A stretch of 64,000 nucleotides of DNA from DASVRZ01 sp038228695 (GTDB taxonomy: Bacteria; Verrucomicrobiota; Verrucomicrobiia; Chthoniobacterales; DASVRZ01). Under the pieces are notes generated by a model. It saw only the letters and a program-made list of their open reading frames with translations, was not told the DNA's origin and ran no database searches. Positions 1 through 8,530 of this stretch are shown here, piece after piece (within the stretch, counting starts at the first letter, position 1; every line of letters starts with the position of its first letter). The stretch spans positions 1-64,000 of the forward strand of contig JBBRPA010000013.1 in NCBI GenBank assembly GCA_038228695.1. The letters run 5' to 3'. Both the position numbers and the translations under genes were made by a program.

Positions 1-78
1 CAACTCCTCGCCCACCTCGGCCTCCAGATCCCCCGTCACTCCAAAATCATCGAAAATGTAGTGCCGAAAATCCACTGA
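1..78 (+). CDS. 3' end of an unidentified gene (partial)
   Basis: An open frame enters from the left edge and ends at TGA (76-78), giving the last 25 residues of a protein with a basic tail ending VVPKIH. The piece is too short to assign. The tail vaguely recalls C-termini of IS4/IS1634-type transposases, but this is memory-level resemblance only. It converges on the hydrolase gene that ends at 137. Confidence 0.35.
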   Translation, partial: QLLAHLGLQIPRHSKIIENVVPKIH

Positions 79-136
79 AAAACCCCGCAAACCCGCATGG
101 TTGCGAGATCGACCCTCTCAAACTGCGGAACTTGGG

Positions 137-1129
137 CTAACGGGAGCGGAGTTCGATTTTGTCGCCTGATTTGACGCCGAGATTTTTGGCGGCGTTACGA
201 AAGTTCATCACAATGCGAAGCCAGCCATCGGCAGTTCCGAAGGCAACCCAGTCACCCTCGGGGACGTCGTTGAAATCTTTTCCCCATAAAACTTTGCGAA
301 TTTCGCGTCCGCTGACGACGAGAAAGTGTCCGCCGGGTTTGATAGTTAGCTTTTTCAGATCGGCAGGCCGAACGCGGACGATGAAGTTGCCGTAAACCGG
401 ATCGACGGTGTCGATGGTGGTTTGAAAGCCGTCTTGGATTTTGACGAGATCGGAGGGGCCAGGCTTGGGCGCGATGGTGCCGTCGCGATCCGTGAGTTTC
501 TTTCCGTCAATTGCGGCATCGACAGCTTTAACGGCGGCGAGCAGTTCCGGGCCGTTGACGTTGACGTGGCCGTCGCGGGCGACTTTCCAGAGAGCGAGGT
601 TAGCACCCGTCTTGCGGAAATCGGCGAGGTATTTCTGCGGCTCGGCGAGTTCGCTTTGGTTCGTGAGAAAGAGAAGCGGAATTTTCGGAGTTACCCAATG
701 AAGATTGGGTGGAAGAATTTGGAGAGCCGCACCGACCGCGATCGCACCCTGATAGCGCTTCGGATCGCGCTGCGCGAGCAGGGCAACAATGGTGCCGCCC
801 ATCGATTCGCCATGGAGAAGGCAACGCCGGATCGGGCCGTATTTTTTTTCGATTTTATCGCGGAGTTGATCGACGTCCTCCGCGCCCTCGGCAACGACCA
901 TGCCAGTTTTTCGGTAGCTGGTAGAGGCGATGATCCAGCCACTCTCGTGAAGAGCTTGGTAAGCGGGGGAATCAAGCGTCGCGGGATTGGGAAAACCTTC
1001 GGGCCGGTAACCGTGAGCGTAGATGAGGAGGCAGCCGTTTGGTTTTTTCGGGAGGAGAATTTTTATTTCCGGCGCAGCCGACACGGGTAGCGCGAATCCG
1101 ACGCAAAGAAGGAGCAACGCGCGGAACAT
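137..1129 (-). CDS. Secreted alpha/beta-hydrolase fused to a SAM-hydrolase-like C-terminal barrel
   Basis: 330 residues with a signal peptide (about 1-19, cleavage near SAA). Residues about 25-210 are an alpha/beta-hydrolase fold: an HGY oxyanion-type strand near 39 and the nucleophile elbow GESMG with Ser109. A later DGH supplies the likely catalytic His. Residues about 238-330 do not belong to the hydrolase fold. They match the pattern of the C-terminal beta-barrel of SAM hydroxide adenosyltransferases (DUF62): an opening VYGNFIVRV, then DGWLRIVMNFRNAAKNLGV and a closing GDKIELR. The substrate is unknown; a periplasmic esterase or peptidase is plausible. It sits 8 nt downstream of a HAD phosphatase gene, probably in one transcript. 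Confidence 0.8.
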   Translation of the reverse strand: MFRALLLLCVGFALPVSAAPEIKILLPKKPNGCLLIYAHGYRPEGFPNPATLDSPAYQALHESGWIIASTSYRKTGMVVAEGAEDVDQLRDKIEKKYGPIRRCLLHGESMGGTIVALLAQRDPKRYQGAIAVGAALQILPPNLHWVTPKIPLLFLTNQSELAEPQKYLADFRKTGANLALWKVARDGHVNVNGPELLAAVKAVDAAIDGKKLTDRDGTIAPKPGPSDLVKIQDGFQTTIDTVDPVYGNFIVRVRPADLKKLTIKPGGHFLVVSGREIRKVLWGKDFNDVPEGDWVAFGTADGWLRIVMNFRNAAKNLGVKSGDKIELRSR

Positions 1130-1137
1130 ACCCGTGG

Positions 1138-1731
1138 CTAGAGCAAGGTGCGAATCTCGCGGATAACGGTGTCGTGATCGCGGACGTCATAATGAAACCC
1201 TCGGAACCCGATTTCGCGGGCGGATTTCACATTCACGAGGAGATCGTCGATGAACCCGGTATGCTCGGGTTCAACACCGAATCGGCGCGCGGCGAGTTGG
1301 AAGATTTCCGGGTCGGGCTTGGTCAACCGGACTTCGTGAGAGTAGATGCCGTCGGTAAATTTTTGAAAGACCGGATAGGTCTCCAAAATGTGTTCTAAGT
1401 GGATCGCACTCGTGTTCGAGAGAAGATAAAGCGGGAGCCGACCGTGCATGGATTCGACGAATTCCACCATGGGCTGGTTGATCGTGAAAATATCCTTCCA
1501 GATACTCGTGAAATCGCTCGGGGTGCCGCGAAACTGCAGCGCGTGAACCACACCTCGCTCGAATGCCTCGCGGCTGATCAATCCTGCCTCACAGAGAGTC
1601 TTCAGCCGCTCCACCTCGGTGACCGAATCGGGGTTAAACCCGTCGCTCAGGTGGTCGAGCTTTTCGTAGGCGTAACGAAAATCGAATTCGAGGAGGACGT
1701 TTCCGATATCAAAAATGAGCGCCTGCAACAT
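1138..1731 (-). CDS. HAD-superfamily hydrolase (subfamily IA)
   Basis: 197 residues. Motif I is FDIGNVLLEFD (nucleophile Asp8, with Gly in place of the usual second acid). Motif II is LLSNTSAIH and motif III/IV lies in KPDPEIFQ with GFIDD. The DxGNV start and length resemble YihX-like sugar-phosphate phosphatases of the cytoplasm, but the substrate cannot be read from sequence. The gene precedes the secreted hydrolase with an 8-nt gap. The start ATG at 1731 gives the canonical short N-terminus. Confidence 0.85.
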   Translation of the reverse strand: MLQALIFDIGNVLLEFDFRYAYEKLDHLSDGFNPDSVTEVERLKTLCEAGLISREAFERGVVHALQFRGTPSDFTSIWKDIFTINQPMVEFVESMHGRLPLYLLSNTSAIHLEHILETYPVFQKFTDGIYSHEVRLTKPDPEIFQLAARRFGVEPEHTGFIDDLLVNVKSAREIGFRGFHYDVRDHDTVIREIRTLL

Positions 1732-1801
1732 GTCGCCAAAGGATTAACCGCAGGACTGAATATTGGAAAGGGGAAAGTCGCGAGCGACCAGAACTCAAAG
1801 A

Positions 1802-3961
1802 CTACTTCACCGTGCTGGCTGTGCGCGGAGCTTTGGTCAAATTGACCAGATCGGTGAGAATGTCGAGGGTCTCAAGGCGAACCGCATCGATGGCGGGTTC
1901 ATCGGCGTCTTCTTCATCCACCGCTTCGTCGCCGGTTTTTTTCTTTTTATCCGGATCGACCTTATTGGTAACGAGGGTGAGCGCGGGTTTGTCGATGTCG
2001 TCGAGAGTGATCTCGAAAACTTTATCGGCGCGAGCAGGATTCTTGGCGCGAAGATCGGTGCGGGATTTCTTGCGAGCCTCGTCCTCGGTGATCATGGAGC
2101 GACGAACTTTTTCGTTGAGCGAGAGTTCATTTTTCTGGATCTGGGTTTGCACCCGGGCGATGTCCTCAAGGGCAAACTTGAACTCTTGATCGTGCACGAC
2201 GCGATCGCCACTACGACGCTTCAATTCGTCAACGAAGAGGTCGCGCCTGTTATTGGCGAGATCGAGTTTCTTGGCGGGAATCTCATCGTAGGGAAGTGGG
2301 TTTTCGAGAGCGACCTCCCCCACTTTGGGCGTGTCGTAAAGCGAGGGCAGGAGGATGTCGGACGTGACCCCACGCAACTGGGTCGAACCGCCGGAAACGC
2401 GGTAGAATTTCTGGATGGTTAGCTTGAGCGCGCCTGCGCCGTCACCCTGCGAAAGCAATGGCATGAAATCGCCCAGATCAAGCATGGTCTGGACGGTGCC
2501 TTTGCCGAAAGTGGTTGAGTCACCTACGATAAGGGCGCGTCCGTAATCCTGGAGCGCGGCGGCAAAAATCTCGCTCGCAGAGGCGCTGAATTTGTTGGCG
2601 AGAACAACGAGCGGTCCAGAGTAGGCGACGTCGGGATCCTTATCCTCGAGGACAAATTTACCACCGTTGACGGTCTGATATTGCACCACGGGGCCTTCGG
2701 TGATGAACAACCCGGTGAGATTGACGGCTTCTTCCAGCGAGCCGCCGCCATCCTTGCGCAAGTCCATCACGAGGCCATCGATGTTTTCCTTTTGCAGCCG
2801 CTTGATCAGAGCAGCGATGTCGCGAGTGGTGCTGCGCGAGGTTTTTGATTTTTTCTGCATGTCGGCGTAGAACGACGGGAGGGTGATCCAGCCGAGTCGC
2901 TCGATCTTGCCGTTGGCGTCGGGCCGCTCGACGATCTCGGCTTTGGCGAATTTTTCCTTCAATTGCACTTCGTCCCGGACGATATCGATCATCTTCCGTT
3001 TCCCATTGGCGTCATTCGCCGGGATGACTTGGAGGCGGACGGTGGTGCCTTTTTTGCCCCGGATTTTTTCGACCACCTTGTCGAGCTTCATGTCCACCAC
3101 GTCAACGAGCGGATCCTTGTCCTGGCCAACGGCAGAAATGCGGTCGCCGACCTTCAGTTTGGCGTCGCGATCAGCCGGGCCGCCCGGGACAATTTCCGCG
3201 ACCTTGGTGTAGCCTTCCTCGGATTTGAGGACCGCGCCAATGCCGACGAGGGAAAGCTTCATCTGGATGTTAAAACTGTCCTGCTGCGATTTCCCGAAAT
3301 ACTCCGAGTGTGGGTCGTAACTGGTCGCGAGCGCGTTGAGGAAAAGCTCGGTCTGGTCGTTGCGGTCGCGCTCGTTGATGTTACGCAGGATCTGATCGTA
3401 ACGGCGCGTGACCGCTTTGATCGGTGGATTGATTGCGTCCTTGTTTAGCCTCTCGGTTAGGACCTCGTTTTTAATCCGTTTCTGCCAGAGTTCATCAGCC
3501 TCCTCGGCAGTTTTTGGCCGGGGAAGTTCCTTGCGATCTAGGGCCACCGTTTCCTCTTGGGTGAAGTCAAACTTCCCTTCGAGCGCCTTTTTGATCCACG
3601 TCACCCGATCGGCAACGCGCTTTTTGTAAAGATCGTAAATTTCAAAAGCGGGATCGACGTTTCCGAGCAGGATGTCGTCGTCGAGCTGGGTGGCGTATTT
3701 TTTCCGGAAATTCGCCACATCACCCTCGGTAAAGAAGAGCTTCGCGTAGTCCAGATCCTCGATGTAACGATCAAGCGTCTTGGCCGACATGGCGTCGTCC
3801 AGTTTTGTTTGGGTATATTGGCCTTGCTCGAGCAGTTTGGCGACGGTCAGGGCGACCTGCCCGTTATCCGGTTCGGCTGCTTGCAAAGTGGAAAAAGTGA
3901 ACCCGCAGAGAGCGGCCCAAGTGACGAAGGAAACGGCGATCCGAGATGAGGATGGAATCAT
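1802..3961 (-). CDS. prc: Carboxy-terminal processing (tail-specific) protease, S41 family
   Basis: 719 residues from the ATG at 3961. An upstream in-frame ATG at 4081 would add 40 residues ahead of an obvious signal peptide (MIPSSSRIAVSF...LQAAEP), so the internal start is preferred. The order is a Tsp N-terminal helical region, a PDZ domain (LSLVGIGAVL...GGPADRDAKLKVGD), the S41 catalytic domain with SASASE at 459-464 (expected nucleophile Ser461) and TFGKG with Lys487, and a DUF3340-type C-terminal region. It trims or degrades periplasmic proteins and cell-wall hydrolases. It has its own 5' region, divergent from the metallo-hydrolase gene at 4068. Confidence 0.92.
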   Translation of the reverse strand: MIPSSSRIAVSFVTWAALCGFTFSTLQAAEPDNGQVALTVAKLLEQGQYTQTKLDDAMSAKTLDRYIEDLDYAKLFFTEGDVANFRKKYATQLDDDILLGNVDPAFEIYDLYKKRVADRVTWIKKALEGKFDFTQEETVALDRKELPRPKTAEEADELWQKRIKNEVLTERLNKDAINPPIKAVTRRYDQILRNINERDRNDQTELFLNALATSYDPHSEYFGKSQQDSFNIQMKLSLVGIGAVLKSEEGYTKVAEIVPGGPADRDAKLKVGDRISAVGQDKDPLVDVVDMKLDKVVEKIRGKKGTTVRLQVIPANDANGKRKMIDIVRDEVQLKEKFAKAEIVERPDANGKIERLGWITLPSFYADMQKKSKTSRSTTRDIAALIKRLQKENIDGLVMDLRKDGGGSLEEAVNLTGLFITEGPVVQYQTVNGGKFVLEDKDPDVAYSGPLVVLANKFSASASEIFAAALQDYGRALIVGDSTTFGKGTVQTMLDLGDFMPLLSQGDGAGALKLTIQKFYRVSGGSTQLRGVTSDILLPSLYDTPKVGEVALENPLPYDEIPAKKLDLANNRRDLFVDELKRRSGDRVVHDQEFKFALEDIARVQTQIQKNELSLNEKVRRSMITEDEARKKSRTDLRAKNPARADKVFEITLDDIDKPALTLVTNKVDPDKKKKTGDEAVDEEDADEPAIDAVRLETLDILTDLVNLTKAPRTASTVK

Positions 3962-4067
3962 TATAAGCTGGAAGCGTGACAGATTTGGCTGGAAATGCAA
4001 TTGGCGATGGGTGAGAGCTTGGGGCGGAATTCTGAGAAGACCACCCCGGCGTTCAACTGATCCCAAA

Positions 4068-4706
4068 ATGCATATGACCAACTTTGACTCATTTACCGGA
4101 GGAGTGTTCGATACGAATTGCTTTTATCTGGAGGCTCCGGAGGGGCATCTGCTGATCGACGCTCCGGCGGGTGCGCTGGAATGGTTGGAAGCAAAAGGCC
4201 ATCGCGTCGATCTGCTCCTGCTGACGCACGGACATGTGGATCACATCCTCGATGCGGCGAAAATCCAACGGCGTTTCGGTTGCCCGGTTGGCTACCATCG
4301 GGATGGGGAGGAAATGTTGAAGGATCCGGAGTTTTTTCTGCGGTTTGGTTTTGCGCTGGAGGTCGAACCGCTCACCGCTGGGGGATTTTTCATTGAGGAA
4401 TCGCCGTCGGAGACGTTTTTGGGACGCGCGTTCCAAGTTTTGCTCGTGCCGGGGCATTGTCCGGGGAGTTTGTGCTTCTACGACCGGGCAGCTGGCCAGC
4501 TTTTTGGGGGCGATGTGCTTTTCGCTGGAGCCGTCGGGCGTTGGGATTTGCCGGGTGGCGACCGCGATTTATTGCTGAATGGAATCCGACAGAAAGTTCT
4601 CCCACTCGGCGACGACGTGAAGGTGTTTTCGGGTCATGGCCCCGCCACAACGATCGGCCAGGAGCGACGGACGAATCCTTATGTGATGCCGGGTCGGCCG
4701 GACTAG
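4068..4706 (+). CDS. Metallo-beta-lactamase-fold hydrolase (glyoxalase II-like)
   Basis: 212 residues. Metal site THGHVDHI (HxHxDH) is near residue 55, followed by a PGHCPGS His, FGGDVLF (bridging Asp) and a final SGHGP. This is the short YcbL/GloB type with two metal ions. Hydrolysis of S-lactoylglutathione or a related thioester is typical, but the substrate is not certain. A second ATG at 4074 is an equally good start. The gene is divergent from prc and overlaps the M16 peptidase stop by 4 nt tail-to-tail. Confidence 0.85.
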   Translation: MHMTNFDSFTGGVFDTNCFYLEAPEGHLLIDAPAGALEWLEAKGHRVDLLLLTHGHVDHILDAAKIQRRFGCPVGYHRDGEEMLKDPEFFLRFGFALEVEPLTAGGFFIEESPSETFLGRAFQVLLVPGHCPGSLCFYDRAAGQLFGGDVLFAGAVGRWDLPGGDRDLLLNGIRQKVLPLGDDVKVFSGHGPATTIGQERRTNPYVMPGRPD

Positions 4707-5989
4707 GCGAGAGCGGCGCGGACGCGGTCTGCCTTGAGGCCTTTACCCACGATGGCGAGGCCGATCTTGGCCGGATCGAGGACATTCGCGGCGGTCTCGC
4801 GCAATTCGGCGGCCGTTACTGCGGACAAGCGCGTTTGCAATTCCGTCGGGTCGATGGCGCGTCCGTAGCCAAGGATGGATTCCCCTAGCCACATCATCTG
4901 GTGCGTCGTGCTTTCGAGGCAAAGCTCCGTATGGCCGATGCTGTAATCTTTTGCCTGTTGCAACTCGCGGGCGGTGATTCCGCGTTCGGAAAGCTTCCGA
5001 AACTCGCGCACCATCAGGCGAACGGCTTTTTCGACTTTGCCCGCATCGAGCCCGACGCTGATGCTGAGCAAGCCCGTGTCCTCGAGAGACATGGTCTCAG
5101 ATTGGACGGAATAACAGAGGCCGTGGTTTTCGCGGAGTTGCTGAAAAAGGCGGCTGCTCATGTTTTCCCCGAGGACGACGCTGAGCAATTTCAGCGCGAA
5201 ACGACCCGGGTCGCACCGACTAACAGCGTGGGCGCCGAGGTTGAGGTGAGATTGCTCGGTATCGGCCTCGACTACCCGGATCTCCGGCTGCCAATGCTGC
5301 CCGTTCCATTTTCCAAACGGCGGGACGAGCCCTGGCTTGAGTCGCGAGGCAGAGTCTTGAAGTGCGGCGAGCGCTTCCCCGTGAGTGACGTTGCCGGCGA
5401 CGGTGATAAGCACGGTAGATGCATTATAGGTTTTCTGAACGAAATTTTGCAGCTTGCGGCGGTCGAACGTGGCCAGCGTTTCGACCGATCCCGTCAGCGG
5501 ACGGCCAAGCGGGTGCCGCGACCACATGACCTCGGTCAACACCTCCTCAGCGTGCTGCGCGGGTTGGTCCCGATACATTAAAATCTCCTCGCGGATAACC
5601 TCCCGCTCGCGCTCGATTTCGTCAGGGGCAAACTGCGAATTCAGCATCATGTCGAGGAGCACATCCCCAAGTAACGGCAGGTAACGCGCCCCCGCCTTGG
5701 CGTAGTAACAGGTGTGGTCCTCCGTCGTGAAGGCGTTGATAAATCCACCAATTCCCTCGACGGCCTCGGTGATCTGGCGGGCCGTGCGTTTCTTGGTTCC
5801 CTTAAAAAGCATGTGCTCGACGAAATGCGAAATGCCACATTCCCCGGCTTCCTCGTGGCGCCCTCCAACGGCCACCCAAACGCCCACGGCGACCGATTTC
5901 ATATGCGGCATGGCCGCGGTGGCAATGCGGGCCCCATTCGGCAGCGTGCTGACTTCGTAAATCCCCTCCCGAACCGACGGATGGATCAC
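4703..5989 (-). CDS. M16 family zinc peptidase (insulinase-like)
   Basis: 428 residues. The inverted zinc motif HFVEH sits near residue 50 in a GISHFVEHMLFKGT context, with the downstream Glu in EREREVIREEI. The second half (about 200-420) is the inactive M16_C domain. This matches the YmxG/processing-protease group. The GTG at 5989, five bases after the ispD stop, is taken as start. An in-frame ATG at 6061 would overlap ispD by 67 nt and add a low-complexity basic leader. No Shine-Dalgarno is visible, which fits translational coupling to ispD. Confidence 0.88.
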   Translation of the reverse strand: MIHPSVREGIYEVSTLPNGARIATAAMPHMKSVAVGVWVAVGGRHEEAGECGISHFVEHMLFKGTKKRTARQITEAVEGIGGFINAFTTEDHTCYYAKAGARYLPLLGDVLLDMMLNSQFAPDEIEREREVIREEILMYRDQPAQHAEEVLTEVMWSRHPLGRPLTGSVETLATFDRRKLQNFVQKTYNASTVLITVAGNVTHGEALAALQDSASRLKPGLVPPFGKWNGQHWQPEIRVVEADTEQSHLNLGAHAVSRCDPGRFALKLLSVVLGENMSSRLFQQLRENHGLCYSVQSETMSLEDTGLLSISVGLDAGKVEKAVRLMVREFRKLSERGITARELQQAKDYSIGHTELCLESTTHQMMWLGESILGYGRAIDPTELQTRLSAVTAAELRETAANVLDPAKIGLAIVGKGLKADRVRAALA

Positions 5990-5994
5990 AGGAG

Positions 5995-6714
5995 TTAGCT
6001 TACGGTTTCGCGATTTGCGTTGAGGAAGGTGAGGGCCAGTTGTGCCAGAGCGATGTCGCATGAATAAGTGATCTTAAAATTGAAATCCCGGGCGGTAATC
6101 AATTTCACCCGATCACCAAGTTTTGCAACCGCCGAAACTTCGTCCGTGACCGCCTCGCCCGTGGCGGAAATTTTCGCATAAGCTTCCCGAAGTCGTTCGA
6201 CCGGAAAGACTTGCGGCGTTTGCATCGCCCACAGCCCCGCACGATCCACCGCCTCCGTGACGAATGATCCAGCATCGGCCCGTTTCAACGTGTCCGCCAC
6301 CGGCACGGCCAAGCTGGCAGAACCTCCCATTTCCGTTGCAGCCAACACCGCCATCAAATCCCGAGGCGACAAGAGCGGCCGGGCCGCATCATGAACCGCT
6401 ACCCGGGTCATCGCGGGATCGACCAGTGCCAACCCCTCCGCGACGGAGGTATGACGTTCGGGGCCGCCCGCCACGACGTGGGTTAGCTTGGTCAAACGGG
6501 CTGTCCCGGCGGTAAAATCCGCGAGGTTTTCCTGGGAGGCAACGAGGATGATTTGCCTAATCTCGGGGCAATTCTCGAACGTCTGCAAACAGTGTAAATA
6601 GACCGGCAACCCGCCCAGATCGGCCCGTAACTTGTCGAACCCCATCCGCTGACTGCTCCCACCAGCGACGACAATGACCGCAACCGACGGCTGCGCTTCG
6701 GCAGGAACTCCCAT
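5995..6714 (-). CDS. ispD: 2-C-methyl-D-erythritol 4-phosphate cytidylyltransferase
   Basis: 239 residues. The CTP-binding loop AGGSSQRMGFDKLRADLGG (about 18-36), the VHDAARPL motif and a Lys-rich C-terminal segment (FKITYSCDIALAQ) are diagnostic of IspD. It makes CDP-ME in the MEP isoprenoid pathway in the cytoplasm. The stop codon of the upstream yqeY-like gene directly abuts the ATG at 6714, so the two are almost surely co-transcribed. The M16 peptidase gene follows after 5 nt. Confidence 0.93.
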   Translation of the reverse strand: MGVPAEAQPSVAVIVVAGGSSQRMGFDKLRADLGGLPVYLHCLQTFENCPEIRQIILVASQENLADFTAGTARLTKLTHVVAGGPERHTSVAEGLALVDPAMTRVAVHDAARPLLSPRDLMAVLAATEMGGSASLAVPVADTLKRADAGSFVTEAVDRAGLWAMQTPQVFPVERLREAYAKISATGEAVTDEVSAVAKLGDRVKLITARDFNFKITYSCDIALAQLALTFLNANRETVS

Positions 6715-7167
6715 TTAGGCGAGCGCTTTTTGGATCGCCTGACTGAGGGTTTTGCCATCCACCTGCCCTGCGGCCTTGGCCGTGGCTACTTTCATGGCGA
6801 GGCCCATCTGCGCTTTAGTAGTGGCACCCGACTCGGCGATTGCCTCCGCCACGAGGGTATTTAACTCGCTCTCTGAGAGAGCTTTAGGCAAGTAGGCGTT
6901 GAGAATTTCCATCTCCGCTTTCTCCTTTGCGGCCAGTTCTGGACGTCCGCCTTTTTCAAAACCTTCGACCGAGTCCTGCCGTTGTTTGACTTGTTTGCGG
7001 ATCACTTGCATCGACTCGGGATCGTCCAGTTTGGCATCGGCGCCGCCCTTTTCGATCGAGGCGTTTTTCAACGCGGATTTGAGCAAACGAAGCACGGAAA
7101 GCCGGTCGGCCTCCCTAGCGCGCATCGCGTCTTTGATGTCGGAATCAATCTGGTCTTGGATGATCAT
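6715..7167 (-). CDS. GatB/YqeY domain protein
   Basis: 150 residues, the normal length of the stand-alone YqeY family. It begins MIIQDQIDSDIKDAMRARE and contains the conserved KQRQDSVEGFEKGGR and LPKALSESEL segments. The fold is the helical tail domain of the GatB amidotransferase. The role is unproven, but a tRNA-linked or translation-related function is usually assumed. It is second in a tight run (coiled-coil gene, yqeY, ispD, M16 peptidase), all on the minus strand with 0-12 nt gaps. Confidence 0.9.
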   Translation of the reverse strand: MIIQDQIDSDIKDAMRAREADRLSVLRLLKSALKNASIEKGGADAKLDDPESMQVIRKQVKQRQDSVEGFEKGGRPELAAKEKAEMEILNAYLPKALSESELNTLVAEAIAESGATTKAQMGLAMKVATAKAAGQVDGKTLSQAIQKALA

Positions 7168-7179
7168 AAGAAGGGAAAT

Positions 7180-7470
7180 TTACTGGGCGGCTGCGTTTTG
7201 TTGGCGGACCCGGCCTTTTTTGGTCTCGGCCGATTCGCGAATTTTTGCGACCTCGTAGGCGAGCTGTTTTTGCAAACTCTCCATTTCGGAGAAATTGCCC
7301 CGGGCTTTTTCCTTAGCGATTTCGCCTTGGAGAAAGAGTTCTTTTTCCGCGACTTTGGCCAGCGCGGCGGATTCGATTTCAGCGATTTCGTCTTTTTGGG
7401 ATTCGGTCAGCACGACGCTGGGTGCCGTTTTTTGCAGGCGCTCCATGGCGAGTTCGTAGGCGGATTTCAT
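7180..7470 (-). CDS. Small alpha-helical/coiled-coil protein of unknown function
   Basis: 96 residues, almost all charged helix (KVAEKELFLQGEIAKEKARG), predicted as a coiled coil without signal peptide or membrane segment. I do not recognise the family. Position as first gene of the yqeY-ispD run and ordinary codon use support it as real. If the promoter at 7480-7507 is right, the ATG at 7470 would be nearly leaderless; the Met at 7446 is the alternative start. Confidence 0.65.
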   Translation of the reverse strand: MKSAYELAMERLQKTAPSVVLTESQKDEIAEIESAALAKVAEKELFLQGEIAKEKARGNFSEMESLQKQLAYEVAKIRESAETKKGRVRQQNAAAQ

Positions 7471-7479
7471 CGGACACCC

Positions 7480-7507
7480 AGTATAATGCGAGGTCGATTT
7501 CCTGCAA
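7480..7507 (-). promoter_or_regulatory. Putative sigma70-type promoter for the coiled-coil/yqeY/ispD run
   Basis: On the minus strand TTGCAG (7502-7507) and TATACT (7480-7485) are separated by 16 nt, close to a -35/-10 consensus. Initiation about 7 nt after the -10 box would leave a leader of only a few bases before the ATG at 7470. Confidence 0.4.
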
Positions 7508-7639
7508 TAAAAAGACCAAGTGCCGCCTTTTGGTTCGCCTTTCTGGCATTCTTCCTGCGCAACGGCAGCCCATGTCGAAACGTTCAGGCGTCATGCTCAT
7601 TGTGGTGGGATTGCTGGCTTGGTCGTATTTTGCCCGGCC

Positions 7640-8038
7640 GGTCTATTCCTGACGACCGCCCTCGAACCGCGTATCCGCTGCGCCGTGGTCTCCGCTTATT
7701 TCAGCGATCGCGACACGGTCTTGAATGACCACGAAATCGATTTTCTCGACTGGCGCTTCCCGTATTCCACTTCCGTCTTGCGGGATGAAAACATCGCGGC
7801 GTTGATTTGTCCGCGACCACTTCAAATTCAATCTGGCACGCAGGATCAACTTTTTCCCGCCGCCGGGGGACGCGAAACCGCGGCCAAAACAGGGAACCTT
7901 TACGACAAACTTGGGGTCAAAACGAACTTCTCCTATTACGAATTCACCGGCCGCCATGATTTCGAGGGCACCGCCGCGTGGAGTTTCCTCGAACAGCATT
8001 TCGCTCCACAGGAAATTGGCGGAGGGAGTGGGATTTGA
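7640..8038 (+). pseudogene. C-terminal remnant of a dienelactone-hydrolase/acetylxylan-esterase-like gene
   Basis: From about 7640 the frame encodes LTTALEPRIRCAVVSAYFSD, then AALICPRPLQIQSGTQDQLFP and FTGRHDFEG. These are the post-nucleophile half, Asp loop and catalytic His of a secreted alpha/beta-hydrolase family. The N-terminal half with the nucleophile Ser is absent. A separate 26-residue frame at 7572-7652 (MSKRSGVMLIVVGLLAW...) looks like a signal peptide but is out of frame, so it may be the displaced start of the same gene. The stop codon (8036-8038) lies inside the tRNA-Ser 3' part. Confidence 0.6.
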
Positions 8039-8105
8039 ACCCACGGAGGCTTGTGACCTCTCCGGTTTTCAAGACCGGTGCAATAAACCGCTCTACCATC
8101 CCTCC
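8017..8105 (-). tRNA. tRNA-Ser (anticodon UGA)
   Basis: On the minus strand the acceptor arm GGAGGGA (8099-8105) pairs with TCCCTCC (8021-8027). It is followed by discriminator G and an encoded CCA (8017-8019). The anticodon arm ACCGGTCTTGAAAACCGG presents UGA. A long variable arm (GAGGTCACAAGCCTC) marks it as class II tRNA-Ser. The T arm GTGGGTTCAAATCCCAC is intact. It decodes UCA/UCN serine codons. Confidence 0.95.
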
Positions 8106-8245
8106 GTTTCTGACTGCGCCAGATTAGCCCAGTTTAATTAAACGACAAGTCGCAATCACCCGGCTTTGCGCTCTTGCTGTTCCCCCGTTTCTGTCGCAAA
8201 CTAACCTCGCGCCAAATACCGCGCTTTAACAACTCACACACCCTT

Positions 8246-8530
8246 ATGAACATTAAAAAATCCCTCGTCATCATCGCCACGGCAGCCAGCCTGAACTTCA
8301 CCGCTGCGTTCGCCGCTGGCCCCAGTTCTTACCAAGTCACCGCACCCATTGTCGCGGTCACCGATACCATGATTACCGTGCAAAAAGGCAAGGAACGCTT
8401 TGAAATCGCGCGCGACGCCAGCACGAAAGTCACTGGCGAACTGAAAGTCGGGAGCAAAGTCACTATCTACTACAAGATGACGGCCGCGAGCATCGAAGCC
8501 AAAGCGGATAAAGCCGCTGCCAAGCCCTAA
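8246..8530 (+). CDS. Small secreted protein of unknown function
   Basis: 94 residues from ATG 8246. An earlier in-frame ATG (8174) would add 24 residues before the signal peptide, so it is not used. The signal peptide is MNIKKSLVIIATAASLNFT... with cleavage after AFA. The mature part is a short beta-rich segment (YQVTAPIVAVTDTMITVQKG ... VGSKVTIYYKM), reminiscent of small OB-like periplasmic domains such as DUF5666, with an Ala/Lys-rich tail. The role is unknown. Its stop overlaps the PAP2 gene stop by 3 nt tail-to-tail. Confidence 0.75.
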   Translation: MNIKKSLVIIATAASLNFTAAFAAGPSSYQVTAPIVAVTDTMITVQKGKERFEIARDASTKVTGELKVGSKVTIYYKMTAASIEAKADKAAAKP

